Shown in pieces: positions 24,539 to 32,628 of a stretch of DNA of 37,178 bases. The stretch is from Planctomycetota bacterium (lineage in GTDB: Bacteria > Planctomycetota > JACOTG01 > JAJDCM01), in NCBI GenBank assembly GCA_029260825.1, contig JAJDCM010000423.1, positions 1 to 37,178 of the forward strand, in the 5' to 3' direction. Made by a program: the position numbers and the translations under genes. Under the pieces are notes generated by a model. It ran no database searches. It was not told where the DNA came from and worked only from the letters and a program-made list of their open reading frames with translations. The stretch's first letter is position 1. Every line of letters starts with the position of its first letter.

Positions 24539-24569
24539 AAAAAAGCGCCAGGCATCTTTGCCTGGCGCT
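24539..24569 (-). terminator. Intrinsic terminator of the surface lipoprotein gene
   Basis: An 11-base perfect stem (24544-24554 with 24559-24569, four-base loop) is followed on the minus strand by six Ts. It stands 35 bases after the stop of the large lipoprotein gene. On the plus strand the hairpin lacks a T-run but may still stop transcripts of the TMTC gene. Confidence 0.9.
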
Positions 24570-24604
24570 ATGATGATTGACTCGGAAGATGGATCGCCGT
24601 GCCG

Positions 24605-27100
24605 CTAGTTAAAGAAGGTCTCGACCGATCCCACTCCTGGAACCTGGATCTCGGCGATCGGAATGAAGGTTCTTCGATCGAGGACGACGACCCGGTTGGT
24701 CGTGGAGACGTAGACCCTCTGGCCACCGGCTCCTGACACGGATCCAACGAGATGCCACTTCTTGCCGTTGACCTGGAACGCGCTCGCCGGAGCAAAAAGG
24801 CAAGGGACAACCGCGTCGCTGACAGCAATATCGGTCGGTCCGGGGAAGATGGGATTGAACGGATCGCTCGGATCTAGCTGAGAGACAACGCTAAACGTTC
24901 TCAGGGTTCCCGGACTCGGGAAGTTGGGAGACGGAGGCATCTGGAAGTTGGTCATTTTGACCTCGGCAACCGAAGCGTTCCCGTTGCAGACGAACAAAGC
25001 TCCTGCTGATTGGCCTGCGTTGGTGGGAGGTGCTCCGTTGTACAGCCTGTTTCCCACGATTCCCATGGGCCGCTCAAACGGACCGGCCGGGCCTTCCGTG
25101 ATGACCTGATTGATGTTGTCAGGTCCGAAGAACACCGGGGCGCTGGGGCCGGACTCAAAGATTGAAATCGAGTCACCGGATCGGTTGGTAATGAAGGCAA
25201 AGTAGGTTCCGGTTCCGAAGGGGAATACCGGTGTTTGACGCATGGTCACAGCGACTTCCCAGGGTTCTGGACCGACGAGAGACGTGACGGTCTTTCGAAC
25301 CGTGTTGGTTCCCTTGTCGATGAAGGAAACCGAGTTCTCGATCGAGTTACAGACGACTACATCTTCACCGTCGGGCTGAACCGCGATTCCTCGTGGTCCA
25401 GCTCCTACTGGAATGTTGATCCGGACCTGGTGGAAGAAAGGGCTGAAAGGGTCGGTGTCGATCAAGCTCACCGTGTTTGCGCCGAAGTTCGACACGTAAA
25501 GCGCTGTCATGTCTGGATCCATGGCCAGGTTGGTTGGATCGAGGACCGGGATGGTGTCAATCACCTGAGAGGTGTTTGAGTTCACCACCTGGATGACGTT
25601 GTTGTCCGAGTCGGCAACATACAAGTAGAAACCCAGATCTGAATTGCTGGTGCTGGGAAGCGGGGTCAGGAGGCCGCACACGTTGAAGACGCACGTCGCC
25701 GTCGAGTTGATGGCCGGGGGAGCCGGCGGATTCGGCGCAGGAGGCGCGTCAAGAAAGCCTCCGGAGGCCGAGCCGACAGCCGGTCCGACGCCGGGGATGA
25801 AAAAGCCGAGGAGGCAAGCGGGATCCGTGGTTTGGATGATGGGGCGCCCCACTTCGATCGCGGATACCCGGCCCACCGAGTCATTCTCGGAGTTGGGAGC
25901 GATGATGTTGTCATCGGATGAATCAGCAACGCCGTCGTTGTTGGTATCGAGAATCGCATTCGGGAAAGGTTGACCGTTGAAGTCCTGGAACCCGTCCGAT
26001 CCGATCACCCCGAAACGCGTGGGGTTAATGGCCCCAAAGAAAACGGCCTGGGGAGGGAGCGGATTGTTGGCGATTGGCGGGCCATCACCGGTGATGACCG
26101 AAAAGACGAAGTCTCCCGGGCCGGGAGCCGGACGAACAAAAGCTGCAGCCAGGGGGCGTCCAAGAAGATCTCGGACCCCGTTGTTGGCCGGATTGTTCGG
26201 ATCAACGGATGATTTCACAGTTACCGTCAACACTGACTGAGCCGGATAGGGTGCGTCCGGGATGAACGTAAAGGAGCAGTTCGAGCCCTTGAACGTGGGT
26301 TGGACCGTACCGGTGAAGATCGACGGGGGAAGGCTGATGCCGGACATGGGATTGAAAGCTCGAAGAGCGATGTTTCGTGGCCGATCAACCGCGCCGACCA
26401 CTCCGATTACCGATTCAGGATCGACTTCTTCCGAGAAGTTGATGACGATCGGTTCCATGAGGTCAACCCCGGTGGAGTTTGCTGTCGGGAACGTGCTAGA
26501 CACGTATGGCGGCGGATTGGACCCACTGATCCCCAGGTTGTAGGTGGCGCAGAACGTCTCGGTCAACGCTTCGCCACTCATGCTGCGAACAGCGGTGGAG
26601 ATGAAGACCGTGATCTCCGCACCTTGACCCTGGACGTCGAAACTTTCGATCGTGTCGATGTCTTTGTCGGTGTCGGCGATCAGTCGAAGGATGTTCCCAC
26701 CATCCGACATGATCATCTCGTCCTGGTTGGACGGGGGATTGCCGCCCGCATCCACTCCGCCCAGAAACGCCTGTGCCATGATGCGAGTTCCCCCACTCGT
26801 CGTGAGACGAATGGTCGGGGCCGTTCCACTGTCCGAGTTCGGATCCAGCACAGTGGCCGGGTCTACATCGGCAGTAAAGGTGAGTATGATCGCATTGTTC
26901 TCATCGAAACCCACATCCCCTTCAATCGGGAAGCGGAACGGCGTTGCCGGCGTTTGGTCGATGACGAAGAAGCTATTTGCCAGACGTGTGCCTCCTCCTC
27001 CACCCCCTCCACCGCAGCCAGTGAGAGACACTGCGCCGAGGGCGAGGCTCGCTAGGAGCAGCGCCAAAGCAAAGTTCAGTTTTCCAGCTCGTGATTCCAT
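24605..27100 (-). CDS. Large surface lipoprotein with Ig-like and beta-propeller domains
   Basis: The 831-residue product from ATG 27100 starts with a lysine/arginine-containing signal and the lipobox LTGC (Cys29), followed by eight glycines, a flexible anchor spacer. Two bacterial Ig-like (Big_5/SbsA-type) units follow, recognised by the DENNAIILTFTADVDPATV and PTANSTGVDLMEPIVINFSEEVDPESV patterns. A Ca-binding-like DTNNDGVADSSDDN lies near the middle, then a YVTN-type beta propeller (NNVIQVVNSNTSQVIDTIPV, ALYVSNFGANTVSLIDT and further repeats) to the C-terminus. A cell-surface or periplasmic binding role is likely; the ligand is unknown. ATG 27100 was chosen because GGGAGGT precedes it; a start 33 bases upstream has none. 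It has its own terminator and stands alone. Confidence 0.82.
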   Translation of the reverse strand: MESRAGKLNFALALLLASLALGAVSLTGCGGGGGGGGTRLANSFFVIDQTPATPFRFPIEGDVGFDENNAIILTFTADVDPATVLDPNSDSGTAPTIRLTTSGGTRIMAQAFLGGVDAGGNPPSNQDEMIMSDGGNILRLIADTDKDIDTIESFDVQGQGAEITVFISTAVRSMSGEALTETFCATYNLGISGSNPPPYVSSTFPTANSTGVDLMEPIVINFSEEVDPESVIGVVGAVDRPRNIALRAFNPMSGISLPPSIFTGTVQPTFKGSNCSFTFIPDAPYPAQSVLTVTVKSSVDPNNPANNGVRDLLGRPLAAAFVRPAPGPGDFVFSVITGDGPPIANNPLPPQAVFFGAINPTRFGVIGSDGFQDFNGQPFPNAILDTNNDGVADSSDDNIIAPNSENDSVGRVSAIEVGRPIIQTTDPACLLGFFIPGVGPAVGSASGGFLDAPPAPNPPAPPAINSTATCVFNVCGLLTPLPSTSNSDLGFYLYVADSDNNVIQVVNSNTSQVIDTIPVLDPTNLAMDPDMTALYVSNFGANTVSLIDTDPFSPFFHQVRINIPVGAGPRGIAVQPDGEDVVVCNSIENSVSFIDKGTNTVRKTVTSLVGPEPWEVAVTMRQTPVFPFGTGTYFAFITNRSGDSISIFESGPSAPVFFGPDNINQVITEGPAGPFERPMGIVGNRLYNGAPPTNAGQSAGALFVCNGNASVAEVKMTNFQMPPSPNFPSPGTLRTFSVVSQLDPSDPFNPIFPGPTDIAVSDAVVPCLFAPASAFQVNGKKWHLVGSVSGAGGQRVYVSTTNRVVVLDRRTFIPIAEIQVPGVGSVETFFN

Positions 27101-27690
27101 CCGAAAAAGACCTCCCATATTTCTTCTCAACACTCAGGGTCACACCGAGGTCGTGCCGTCGCTTCTTTTACTTCTTCTGTCGTGAGAGAGCCTGACTCCC
27201 TCACTCCCGCATGGGGAGCCCGTCAGAGGCCTCAGGACGCAAGACTCGTTCCAAGATGTGGAGTATTCTTCTAAAGTCTTCAGGTTATAGAGTTTGTGTG
27301 ATGGTTCTTTTTAGCCTCTCTGATTTTCGCCATCTCGGTCACCTTCTACATCCATCCCATGCACAAGGATTCGAGCGTAACCGATCGGCAACTGTGCGAA
27401 TCCGCTGCAGATGGCCAGTCCCCCTCCCCGATTCGGCGTGGCTTTGAGGATTCCAAAGTCGTCTAAGCCTAGCATTGAAACGGAGAAAAGGTAGGTCAGC
27501 TGCGGGGGTTTTCGGGGCGGATCATAGACCATTCCGGCCCCCCTCGTCAACCGAAATCCTCCTGCCTCGTTGCAGGCTCAATTCTGACTTTGGTAGGATG
27601 ATCTTCGGGTGTGGTCCACTTGCTTTTTCCACTTCTCTCGAGGTGTGAGCCATTGGCCACGGCGGTTCCTTCTCTCCAGGGTCAAACCAT
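27101..27690. other. 590-bp region between the lipoprotein and ruvB, with ambiguous small ORFs
   Basis: No known gene. On the plus strand, 27301-27466 would encode a 54-residue protein with one N-terminal membrane segment (ASLIFAISVTFYIHP) and a polar tail ending in EDSKVV, if one T were removed from the T5 run at 27308-27312. On the minus strand, 27311-27532 is a 73-codon frame starting MVYDPPRKPP behind GAGGGGGGCCGGA. They overlap and cannot both be trusted. A TATAAC on the minus strand (27284-27289) may be the -10 of the lipoprotein gene. Confidence 0.35.
27570..27599 (+). promoter_or_regulatory. Possible promoter of the ruvB-spoIID-tgt operon
   Basis: TTGCAG (27570-27575) and TAGGAT (27594-27599) are 18 bases apart; the -10 matches four of six positions and the -35 the TTG core only. 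Position, about 85 bases before ruvB, is sensible. Confidence 0.35.
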
Positions 27691-28695
27691 ATGCAACCGT
27701 TTGATCAGTCTCCTGTTCCCGTTTCAGACGATGTTGAACTGGATCAGACTCTCCGTCCGCGGCGTTTCAAGGACTTCGTTGGCCAGGAGAGGGTCGTTGC
27801 GAACCTTGAAGTGAGCATCAGGGCTGCCAAGGAACGGCAGGAGGCCCTCGATCACGTCCTTTTTTCGGGCCTCCCTGGCCTTGGCAAGACCACTCTGGCT
27901 CACCTGGTTGCGGCAGAGCTCGGGGTCGGGGTCAAGGCTACATCCGGGCCTGTTCTGGACCGGGCAGGTGACCTTGCCGGCGTCCTGACCAACCTCAAGC
28001 ACGGGGAAGTGCTCTTCGTGGACGAAATTCACCGGTTGGGACCCAAAGTCGAGGAGTATCTCTATTCGGCGATGGAGGACTTCTGCATCGACATCGTGAT
28101 CGATCAGGGGCCGAACGCCCGGTCGGTCAGGCTCCCGCTCGAGCCCTTTACCCTTGTTGGTGCCACGACCCGCGAGGGTTTGCTCACCCGTCCGCTTCGA
28201 GAGCGATTTGGAATCCTTGAGAAGCTCGATCGTTACCCTCCCGGGGATCTCGAACTAATTTTAGCCCGATCGGCGAAGATTCTTGGCCTGGACCTGGCTC
28301 CGGGTACGACCGGAGAAATTGCCAGGCGATCCCGAGGAACGCCGCGGGTGGCAAACCGCTTTCTGCGCCGGGTTCGGGATGTGTCTCAGATTGCCGGAGA
28401 GAAGCGGGTGTATCCCGCTCTCACCATCGAGGCCATGGAGATGCTCGGTGTCGATGAGAGAGGCCTTCAGGCAACCGACCGGAAGATCCTCGAGACCCTC
28501 GTGCGAAACGGAGGAGGCCCGGTTGGCCTAAAAACCCTCGGTATCGCCGCCGGTGAGGAGCCAGACACGATCGAGGAGGTCTATGAGCCTTTCCTGATGC
28601 AGGAAGGATTCCTGCAGCGAACGCCTCGGGGCCGGGTCGCGACCGAAGCAGCTTTTGAACTGGTGAGGAAGATCTCGGGGGATTCCCGTCCGTGA
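27691..28695 (+). CDS. ruvB: Holliday junction branch-migration helicase RuvB
   Basis: RuvB is the hexameric ATPase that, with RuvA, moves Holliday junctions during recombination repair. The 334-residue product begins with TLRPRRFKDFVGQERV, has Walker A GLPGLGKTT (60-68), Walker B FVDEIHR (D111, E112), the presensor hairpin region FTLVGATTREGLLTRPLRERFG and the sensor-2 RSRGTPRVANRFLRRVRD. The C-terminal winged helix follows (GLKTLGIAAGEE, GFLQRTPRGR). Length is normal. The ribosome site is weak. ruvA and ruvC are not in the window. Its stop overlaps the next start by four bases (GTGA), so it is coupled to the SpoIID-like gene. Confidence 0.98.
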   Translation: MQPFDQSPVPVSDDVELDQTLRPRRFKDFVGQERVVANLEVSIRAAKERQEALDHVLFSGLPGLGKTTLAHLVAAELGVGVKATSGPVLDRAGDLAGVLTNLKHGEVLFVDEIHRLGPKVEEYLYSAMEDFCIDIVIDQGPNARSVRLPLEPFTLVGATTREGLLTRPLRERFGILEKLDRYPPGDLELILARSAKILGLDLAPGTTGEIARRSRGTPRVANRFLRRVRDVSQIAGEKRVYPALTIEAMEMLGVDERGLQATDRKILETLVRNGGGPVGLKTLGIAAGEEPDTIEEVYEPFLMQEGFLQRTPRGRVATEAAFELVRKISGDSRP

Positions 28696-29975
28696 CGGCA
28701 CGAAAGCGGAACATGTTCCTGACCAAGAGCTGGGAAACAACCTCTGATTCGATCCGCCGTCTCCCGCCGTTCGTTCGCGTGGGAGGAGCGATTCTCTTTC
28801 TTGCACTGATCGGATCGGGTCTGTTCCGGCTCCGGTCGTTTCGAGATGGCATTCCGGTGGATGCGGTGAGTGGGCCCCGGATCCGGGTCCTTCTCGCCAA
28901 GCAAGAAGGCCCGTCTCTTTTCCTCGACGCATCGGGAGGCTTGCTTCTTGTTCCGATCGACGGAAGCGAGGGGCAGCCGATCTCCATCGCAGCGGATCGG
29001 GTCGAATTTCGAGCCGAAGGAAAACACGTTTCTGTCGAGACTTTTTCAGCAACCGCCCCGGCGTTTCGAGTCAGTGCGATGGAGCCCGAGGAGACGGTGT
29101 CGATTGGCGGGCGATCGTATCGAGGAAAGCTCGTCGTCTACCGGGAACCGACCGCGGGGCTTCAAGTCGTGAATGAGCTGGCGGTCGAGCATTATCTTCG
29201 AGGGGTCATAGGCTCAGAGATGCCCGCTCGTTTTCCCCTGGCGGCCCTTGAGGCTCAGGCAGTTGTTTCCCGCACCTACGCTCTTCGGAGTATCGAAAGG
29301 AATCGAAGCCGTAATGAACCGCGAGCCTGGGATGTTACGGATGACTCCAGCTCTCAGATGTATCGAGGGACGGGTTCGGAAAGTCTGCGCACGGACGATG
29401 CTGTTCTGAAGAGCCAGGGGCAGGTGCTTTGCCGGAACGGGAAGATGGTCGATGGCTTCTATCATTCGTCCTGTGGCGGAACCACCTCCGAGGAGACTGC
29501 GGTTTTTTCGGCGGTGATCGACCCTGACCTGGATCCTGATTTCTATCGAGCCGAATGTGCGAGTTGCCAGGAATCGACCGATCGGATGTGGTCGGTAGAG
29601 ATTCCTACGGAAAGAATGCGCGAAGCCATCCGCAGCCTCGGAATCGACGAAGAGGTCCGGGAGCTGATTTCCGGGACGGTCGATCGTGGAGGACGGTGGA
29701 TTGACATCCAGGTAAGGACCGATGCTCAGCTCTATACGATTCCGGCGAACCGGTTCCGTTTGGCACTTGGTTCTTCGGTTCTCAAGAGCACTCTCATTGA
29801 ATCGGTGATCGCAGAGCCAGAAGGCGTCTGGATCAAGGGGCGAGGATTTGGGCACGGAGTGGGGTTGTGTCAGCTGGGTGCCCGGGCAATGGGAGATGCA
29901 GGAATGAGCTGCCAGGAAATCTTGCTCCACTACTATGCAGGTGCGGAGGCGGTTCGCGCCGGCGATCGATCATGA
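28692..29975 (+). CDS. SpoIID/LytB-domain protein (putative peptidoglycan lytic enzyme)
   Basis: The 427-residue product has one N-terminal membrane anchor (VGGAILFLALIGSGLFRL, about residues 30-48) and a periplasmic body. The SpoIID domain is clear: a VVNELAVEHYLRGVIGSEMPARF segment whose Glu in SEMP is the expected catalytic acid, then LAALEAQAVVSRTYAL, GFYHSSCGGTTSEE, and GRGFGHGVGLCQLGA near the end. Relatives cut glycan strands of peptidoglycan, in sporulation of Firmicutes and in cell-wall remodelling elsewhere; nothing here suggests sporulation. The GTG start overlaps the ruvB stop and its own TGA overlaps the tgt ATG (ATGA). I recall the order ruvB-spoIID-queA-tgt in some clostridia; queA is absent here. 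Confidence 0.9.
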   Translation: MTARKRNMFLTKSWETTSDSIRRLPPFVRVGGAILFLALIGSGLFRLRSFRDGIPVDAVSGPRIRVLLAKQEGPSLFLDASGGLLLVPIDGSEGQPISIAADRVEFRAEGKHVSVETFSATAPAFRVSAMEPEETVSIGGRSYRGKLVVYREPTAGLQVVNELAVEHYLRGVIGSEMPARFPLAALEAQAVVSRTYALRSIERNRSRNEPRAWDVTDDSSSQMYRGTGSESLRTDDAVLKSQGQVLCRNGKMVDGFYHSSCGGTTSEETAVFSAVIDPDLDPDFYRAECASCQESTDRMWSVEIPTERMREAIRSLGIDEEVRELISGTVDRGGRWIDIQVRTDAQLYTIPANRFRLALGSSVLKSTLIESVIAEPEGVWIKGRGFGHGVGLCQLGARAMGDAGMSCQEILLHYYAGAEAVRAGDRS

Positions 29976-31087
29976 GCTTCCAGTTCGACATTCTTGAGAG
30001 TTCGGGTGACGCTCGTGTCGGGTGCCTCAAGACTCCGCACGGTGAGATTCAAACCCCAGCCTTCATGCCGGTGGGAACTCAGGGATCGGTCAAGTCCGTG
30101 TCTCCGGATCAGCTCCTCTCGGTGTCTGTTGAAGTGGTTCTCGCCAATGCTTATCACCTGTCTCTGCGCCCAGGGGCCGATATCGTGGCTGAACTCGGGG
30201 GACTCCATCGCTTCATGGGATGGAAGCGTCCGATCCTTACGGACAGTGGAGGCTTTCAGGTCTTTTCCCTTGCCGCCATCCGAAAGGTGACGGACCGTGG
30301 GGTCGAGTTTCGTTCCCACATCGATGGATCTCTCAAGTTCCTCGGCCCGAGCGAGGCGATCGATATCCAGGAAAAGCTCGGTGCCGATATGATCATGGTG
30401 CTGGATGATTGTCCCCCCTATCCGGCGGATCCGGATCGCTTGCGGTCATCCCTGGAGCGCTCGATGAATTGGGCGAAGCAATGCCAGGAAAGCAAGACAA
30501 GAGATGATCAGCTCTTGCTGGGAATCGTGCAGGGAGGCACAGACCTCGGCCTCCGGTCGGAGTGCGTATCGAGGCTGACCGAACTCAACTTCGGGGCATA
30601 CGCGATCGGCGGAGTCGCTGTGGGAGAGGGATGGGACAAGATTCGAACGATCGTAGCTCACACCGCTCCGCTACTGCCTCAAGATCGGGTTCGGTACCTG
30701 ATGGGAGTTGCTTCTCCGGGTGAGCTTGTGCATGCGATCTCCTGCGGGATCGATTTGTTCGACTGCGTTCTGCCGACCCGAAACGGAAGAAACGGCGTTG
30801 CGTTTACTTCGGAAGGCCGGGTTCGAATTCGGGGTCAGATTCACAAGACGGACCCGGGGCCGCTTGATCCGAACTGCGATTGCCCGGCTTGCGTGGGGTA
30901 TTCCCGCGGTTATCTGCGTCACCTCTCCAAGTCAGGTGAGCTTCTCTCCGGAACCCTGGTGTCGCTTCACAACATAAGCTTTTTTCAGAAGCTGGTTGCC
31001 CGGGCTCGGCAAGCAATTCGTGAGGATAAACTTCCCGAACTTCTTGCCTGGTGCGATGAAAAGTATCCGGTCTCTGTCCCGGTCTGA
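29972..31087 (+). CDS. tgt: Queuine/preQ1 tRNA-guanine transglycosylase
   Basis: Tgt exchanges guanine-34 of certain tRNAs for the queuosine precursor preQ1. From ATG 29972 the product has 371 residues, the normal length. It shows TPAFMPVGTQGSVK, the active-site TDSGGFQVFS with D91, QGGT and FAYAIGGVAVGE-like segments, the catalytic CGIDLFDCVLPTRNGRNG (D261/D264) and the zinc site C302, C304, C307 with H333. The longer frame upstream only reads through the SpoIID gene. It is coupled to that gene by the ATGA overlap. The stop codon abuts the stop of the opposing small Cys-rich gene without a spacer. Confidence 0.98.
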   Translation: MSFQFDILESSGDARVGCLKTPHGEIQTPAFMPVGTQGSVKSVSPDQLLSVSVEVVLANAYHLSLRPGADIVAELGGLHRFMGWKRPILTDSGGFQVFSLAAIRKVTDRGVEFRSHIDGSLKFLGPSEAIDIQEKLGADMIMVLDDCPPYPADPDRLRSSLERSMNWAKQCQESKTRDDQLLLGIVQGGTDLGLRSECVSRLTELNFGAYAIGGVAVGEGWDKIRTIVAHTAPLLPQDRVRYLMGVASPGELVHAISCGIDLFDCVLPTRNGRNGVAFTSEGRVRIRGQIHKTDPGPLDPNCDCPACVGYSRGYLRHLSKSGELLSGTLVSLHNISFFQKLVARARQAIREDKLPELLAWCDEKYPVSVPV

Positions 31088-31264
31088 TCAGGACCGTTTG
31101 TAGTCAGGACATTGGGTTGCATTGGGGCGTTCGGGGCGCGCGCACACATTTCCGTAACAGTAGCGACAGGTATCGCAAAGAAAGGTTCCCCCGGAAAAGA
31201 GGAGTCGAATTCGACTCAAGAACCGTTTGAACGGAGAACCTTTGCTTTTGCGCCCTGGTGTCAC
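31088..31264 (-). CDS. Small Cys-rich protein, likely metal-binding, coupled to the SH3 gene
   Basis: A GTG at 31264 overlaps the TGA of the SH3-domain gene (GTGA), preceded by AAGGG; the frame has 58 codons and ends exactly where tgt ends on the other strand. The peptide starts MTPGRKSKGSPFKRFL, a basic, amphipathic stretch, then has LFSGGTFLCDTCRYCYGNVC followed by ARPERPNATQCPDYKRS. Five Cys (30, 33, 36, 41, 52) in a CxxCxxCx4C...C pattern suggest a zinc or iron-sulfur site. I do not recognise the family, though the RPxxPNATxCPDYK ending looks like a conserved module. Overlap, ordered Cys and lack of low-complexity bias argue for a true gene. Confidence 0.7.
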   Translation of the reverse strand: MTPGRKSKGSPFKRFLSRIRLLFSGGTFLCDTCRYCYGNVCARPERPNATQCPDYKRS

Positions 31265-32463
31265 GATCCCTTAGGCTGCTGCCTGCCTCCGATGACTTCG
31301 AGGTTTTTGATCCAGAGGATGTCGGATCGTTTGGCCTCTACTCCCGCGGCCGTCTTGTGTTCGCCCCGCACCGCGATCTTCATGTTGACGAATTTCTTGA
31401 GGTCGTACTTTCGACTCGCTACCAGTGCCAAGACCCGACCACCTTTGACAAGTCTATAGTACGGGACGGCTTTGCGTATGTCGAAGCCCTTTTCGAGCCA
31501 GCCGGTCTCAAAGTCGTTACCCTTCGCCTTGGGGGGATCGAGCTCCGGATCCTTTACTTTGTCCACGTTCAGGCGGTATTCGGATTCGTTTTCGGTGAGA
31601 CCCGACTTGAGGTCCGTCAGGATGGCGCGGCTCTGGTCCAGCTTCTCCACGTAGGCGAGCTTTCGACCGACGTTTTGAGAATGAAGGGTTGCTCGTTGCT
31701 TGAGACCGGGATCATGGGCTGCACTGGAAACTCGCGTGAGAGTTCCGTGGATTTCCTGGAGCGGCGCCAGCGGAAGAGGGGCTTGAATTCTGGAGGACTC
31801 GGTGACCAGAGTTGAATAGGCTTCCATGGCTGCGGAGAGCTCGTTTTCCAGTCCGATGTCTTCAATTCGCTCCTCGGCGACCCGGGTCTTCTCGGTGAGG
31901 ATGGCGTTGTAGTTCCTCGTGGCGGTTTCCGAAGCTCGGGCAAGCTCCAGACTCATCTGTTCGACCGTTCCGACGTTCTTGAGCATGGTTTTTTCCACCC
32001 AGGCAGGAATCTCGGGTGGAGCCACGATCTCGAACCAATCGCCCTTCTCGGAGAGAATCGTGACCGGAGTTCCCGCATCGACCTGTCCCACCGGAAAGTA
32101 GTAGGCAGACGGGGTGGGTCGAAGGTTCACGGCGTTGGCCGAGACCGTTCCCATGCCCTCTTGCCCCGCGGTAACAAATTGCTGGTGCACCCAGCACTTG
32201 TAGGATCGGGGAACCGTGATCTTGTACCAGCCTTGTGATTCGTCGAGAACAACGACCTTTTCTCCGATCTCAAGCTTTCGGAGGGACCGGTAGTTCTTGC
32301 TGAAACCGGCCCGAAGATGGACGTTTTTTCCGGCAACCTCACCAACGAACGGGAATGAAGATGGACTCGACCCGCCCGAGTCAGAAAACGCCAGGGCGCT
32401 CTGTGCTACGAGCGAGAAAAGGAGCATTCCCAAGCCCATGCTATGCCACCGAGAGATCCTCAT
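31261..32463 (-). CDS. Exported protein with two bacterial SH3 domains
   Basis: ATG 32463 follows GGGAGGGTAGTG and begins a signal peptide (MRISRWHSMGLGMLLFSLVAQSALA, cleaved near residue 25). Two SH3b domains follow: GKNVHLRAGFSKNYRSL to WVHQQFV (about 38-93) and ANAVNLRPTPSAYYFPVGQV to WVEKTMLK (about 101-157). Then comes a helical region of about 130 residues rich in Glu and Arg, and a C-terminal domain with YYRLVKGGRVLALVASRKYDL that I do not recognise. SH3b domains usually bind peptidoglycan or peptides, so a cell-wall role is likely. The product has 400 residues. It has its own promoter at 32565-32593 and is followed by the overlapping Cys-rich gene. Confidence 0.8.
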   Translation of the reverse strand: MRISRWHSMGLGMLLFSLVAQSALAFSDSGGSSPSSFPFVGEVAGKNVHLRAGFSKNYRSLRKLEIGEKVVVLDESQGWYKITVPRSYKCWVHQQFVTAGQEGMGTVSANAVNLRPTPSAYYFPVGQVDAGTPVTILSEKGDWFEIVAPPEIPAWVEKTMLKNVGTVEQMSLELARASETATRNYNAILTEKTRVAEERIEDIGLENELSAAMEAYSTLVTESSRIQAPLPLAPLQEIHGTLTRVSSAAHDPGLKQRATLHSQNVGRKLAYVEKLDQSRAILTDLKSGLTENESEYRLNVDKVKDPELDPPKAKGNDFETGWLEKGFDIRKAVPYYRLVKGGRVLALVASRKYDLKKFVNMKIAVRGEHKTAAGVEAKRSDILWIKNLEVIGGRQQPKGS

Positions 32464-32564
32464 CACTACCCTCCCTTTGCCAGCACTTGGCCGGCCTTGC
32501 GAAAAACGTTTGAAAAACAAGAAGAAGGGCATGAAGCTGCCCCAACCGCTGCATGATGTGGTTT

Positions 32565-32593
32565 AGAATACTCCTCCCCCCTGGACGTGTCAA
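32565..32593 (-). promoter_or_regulatory. Sigma-70-type promoter of the SH3/Cys-rich gene pair
   Basis: On the minus strand TTGACA (32588-32593, perfect) and TATTCT (32565-32570, four of six) are 17 bases apart, giving a leader of about 95 bases to the SH3-protein start. Confidence 0.65.
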
Positions 32594-32628
32594 ATGCAAT
32601 CAACCCGGGCAGGGCAGGAGGGTTCGTC

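Noticed and set aside
29867..29971. Longer tgt reading frame starting at 29867
   Set aside because: The extra part overlaps the SpoIID coding region in another frame; the ATG at 29972 fits the family N-terminus and the ATGA overlap.
30815..30840. GGGTTCGAATT stretch resembling a tRNA T-arm
   Set aside because: It lies inside the tgt coding sequence and no acceptor or anticodon arm can be formed around it.
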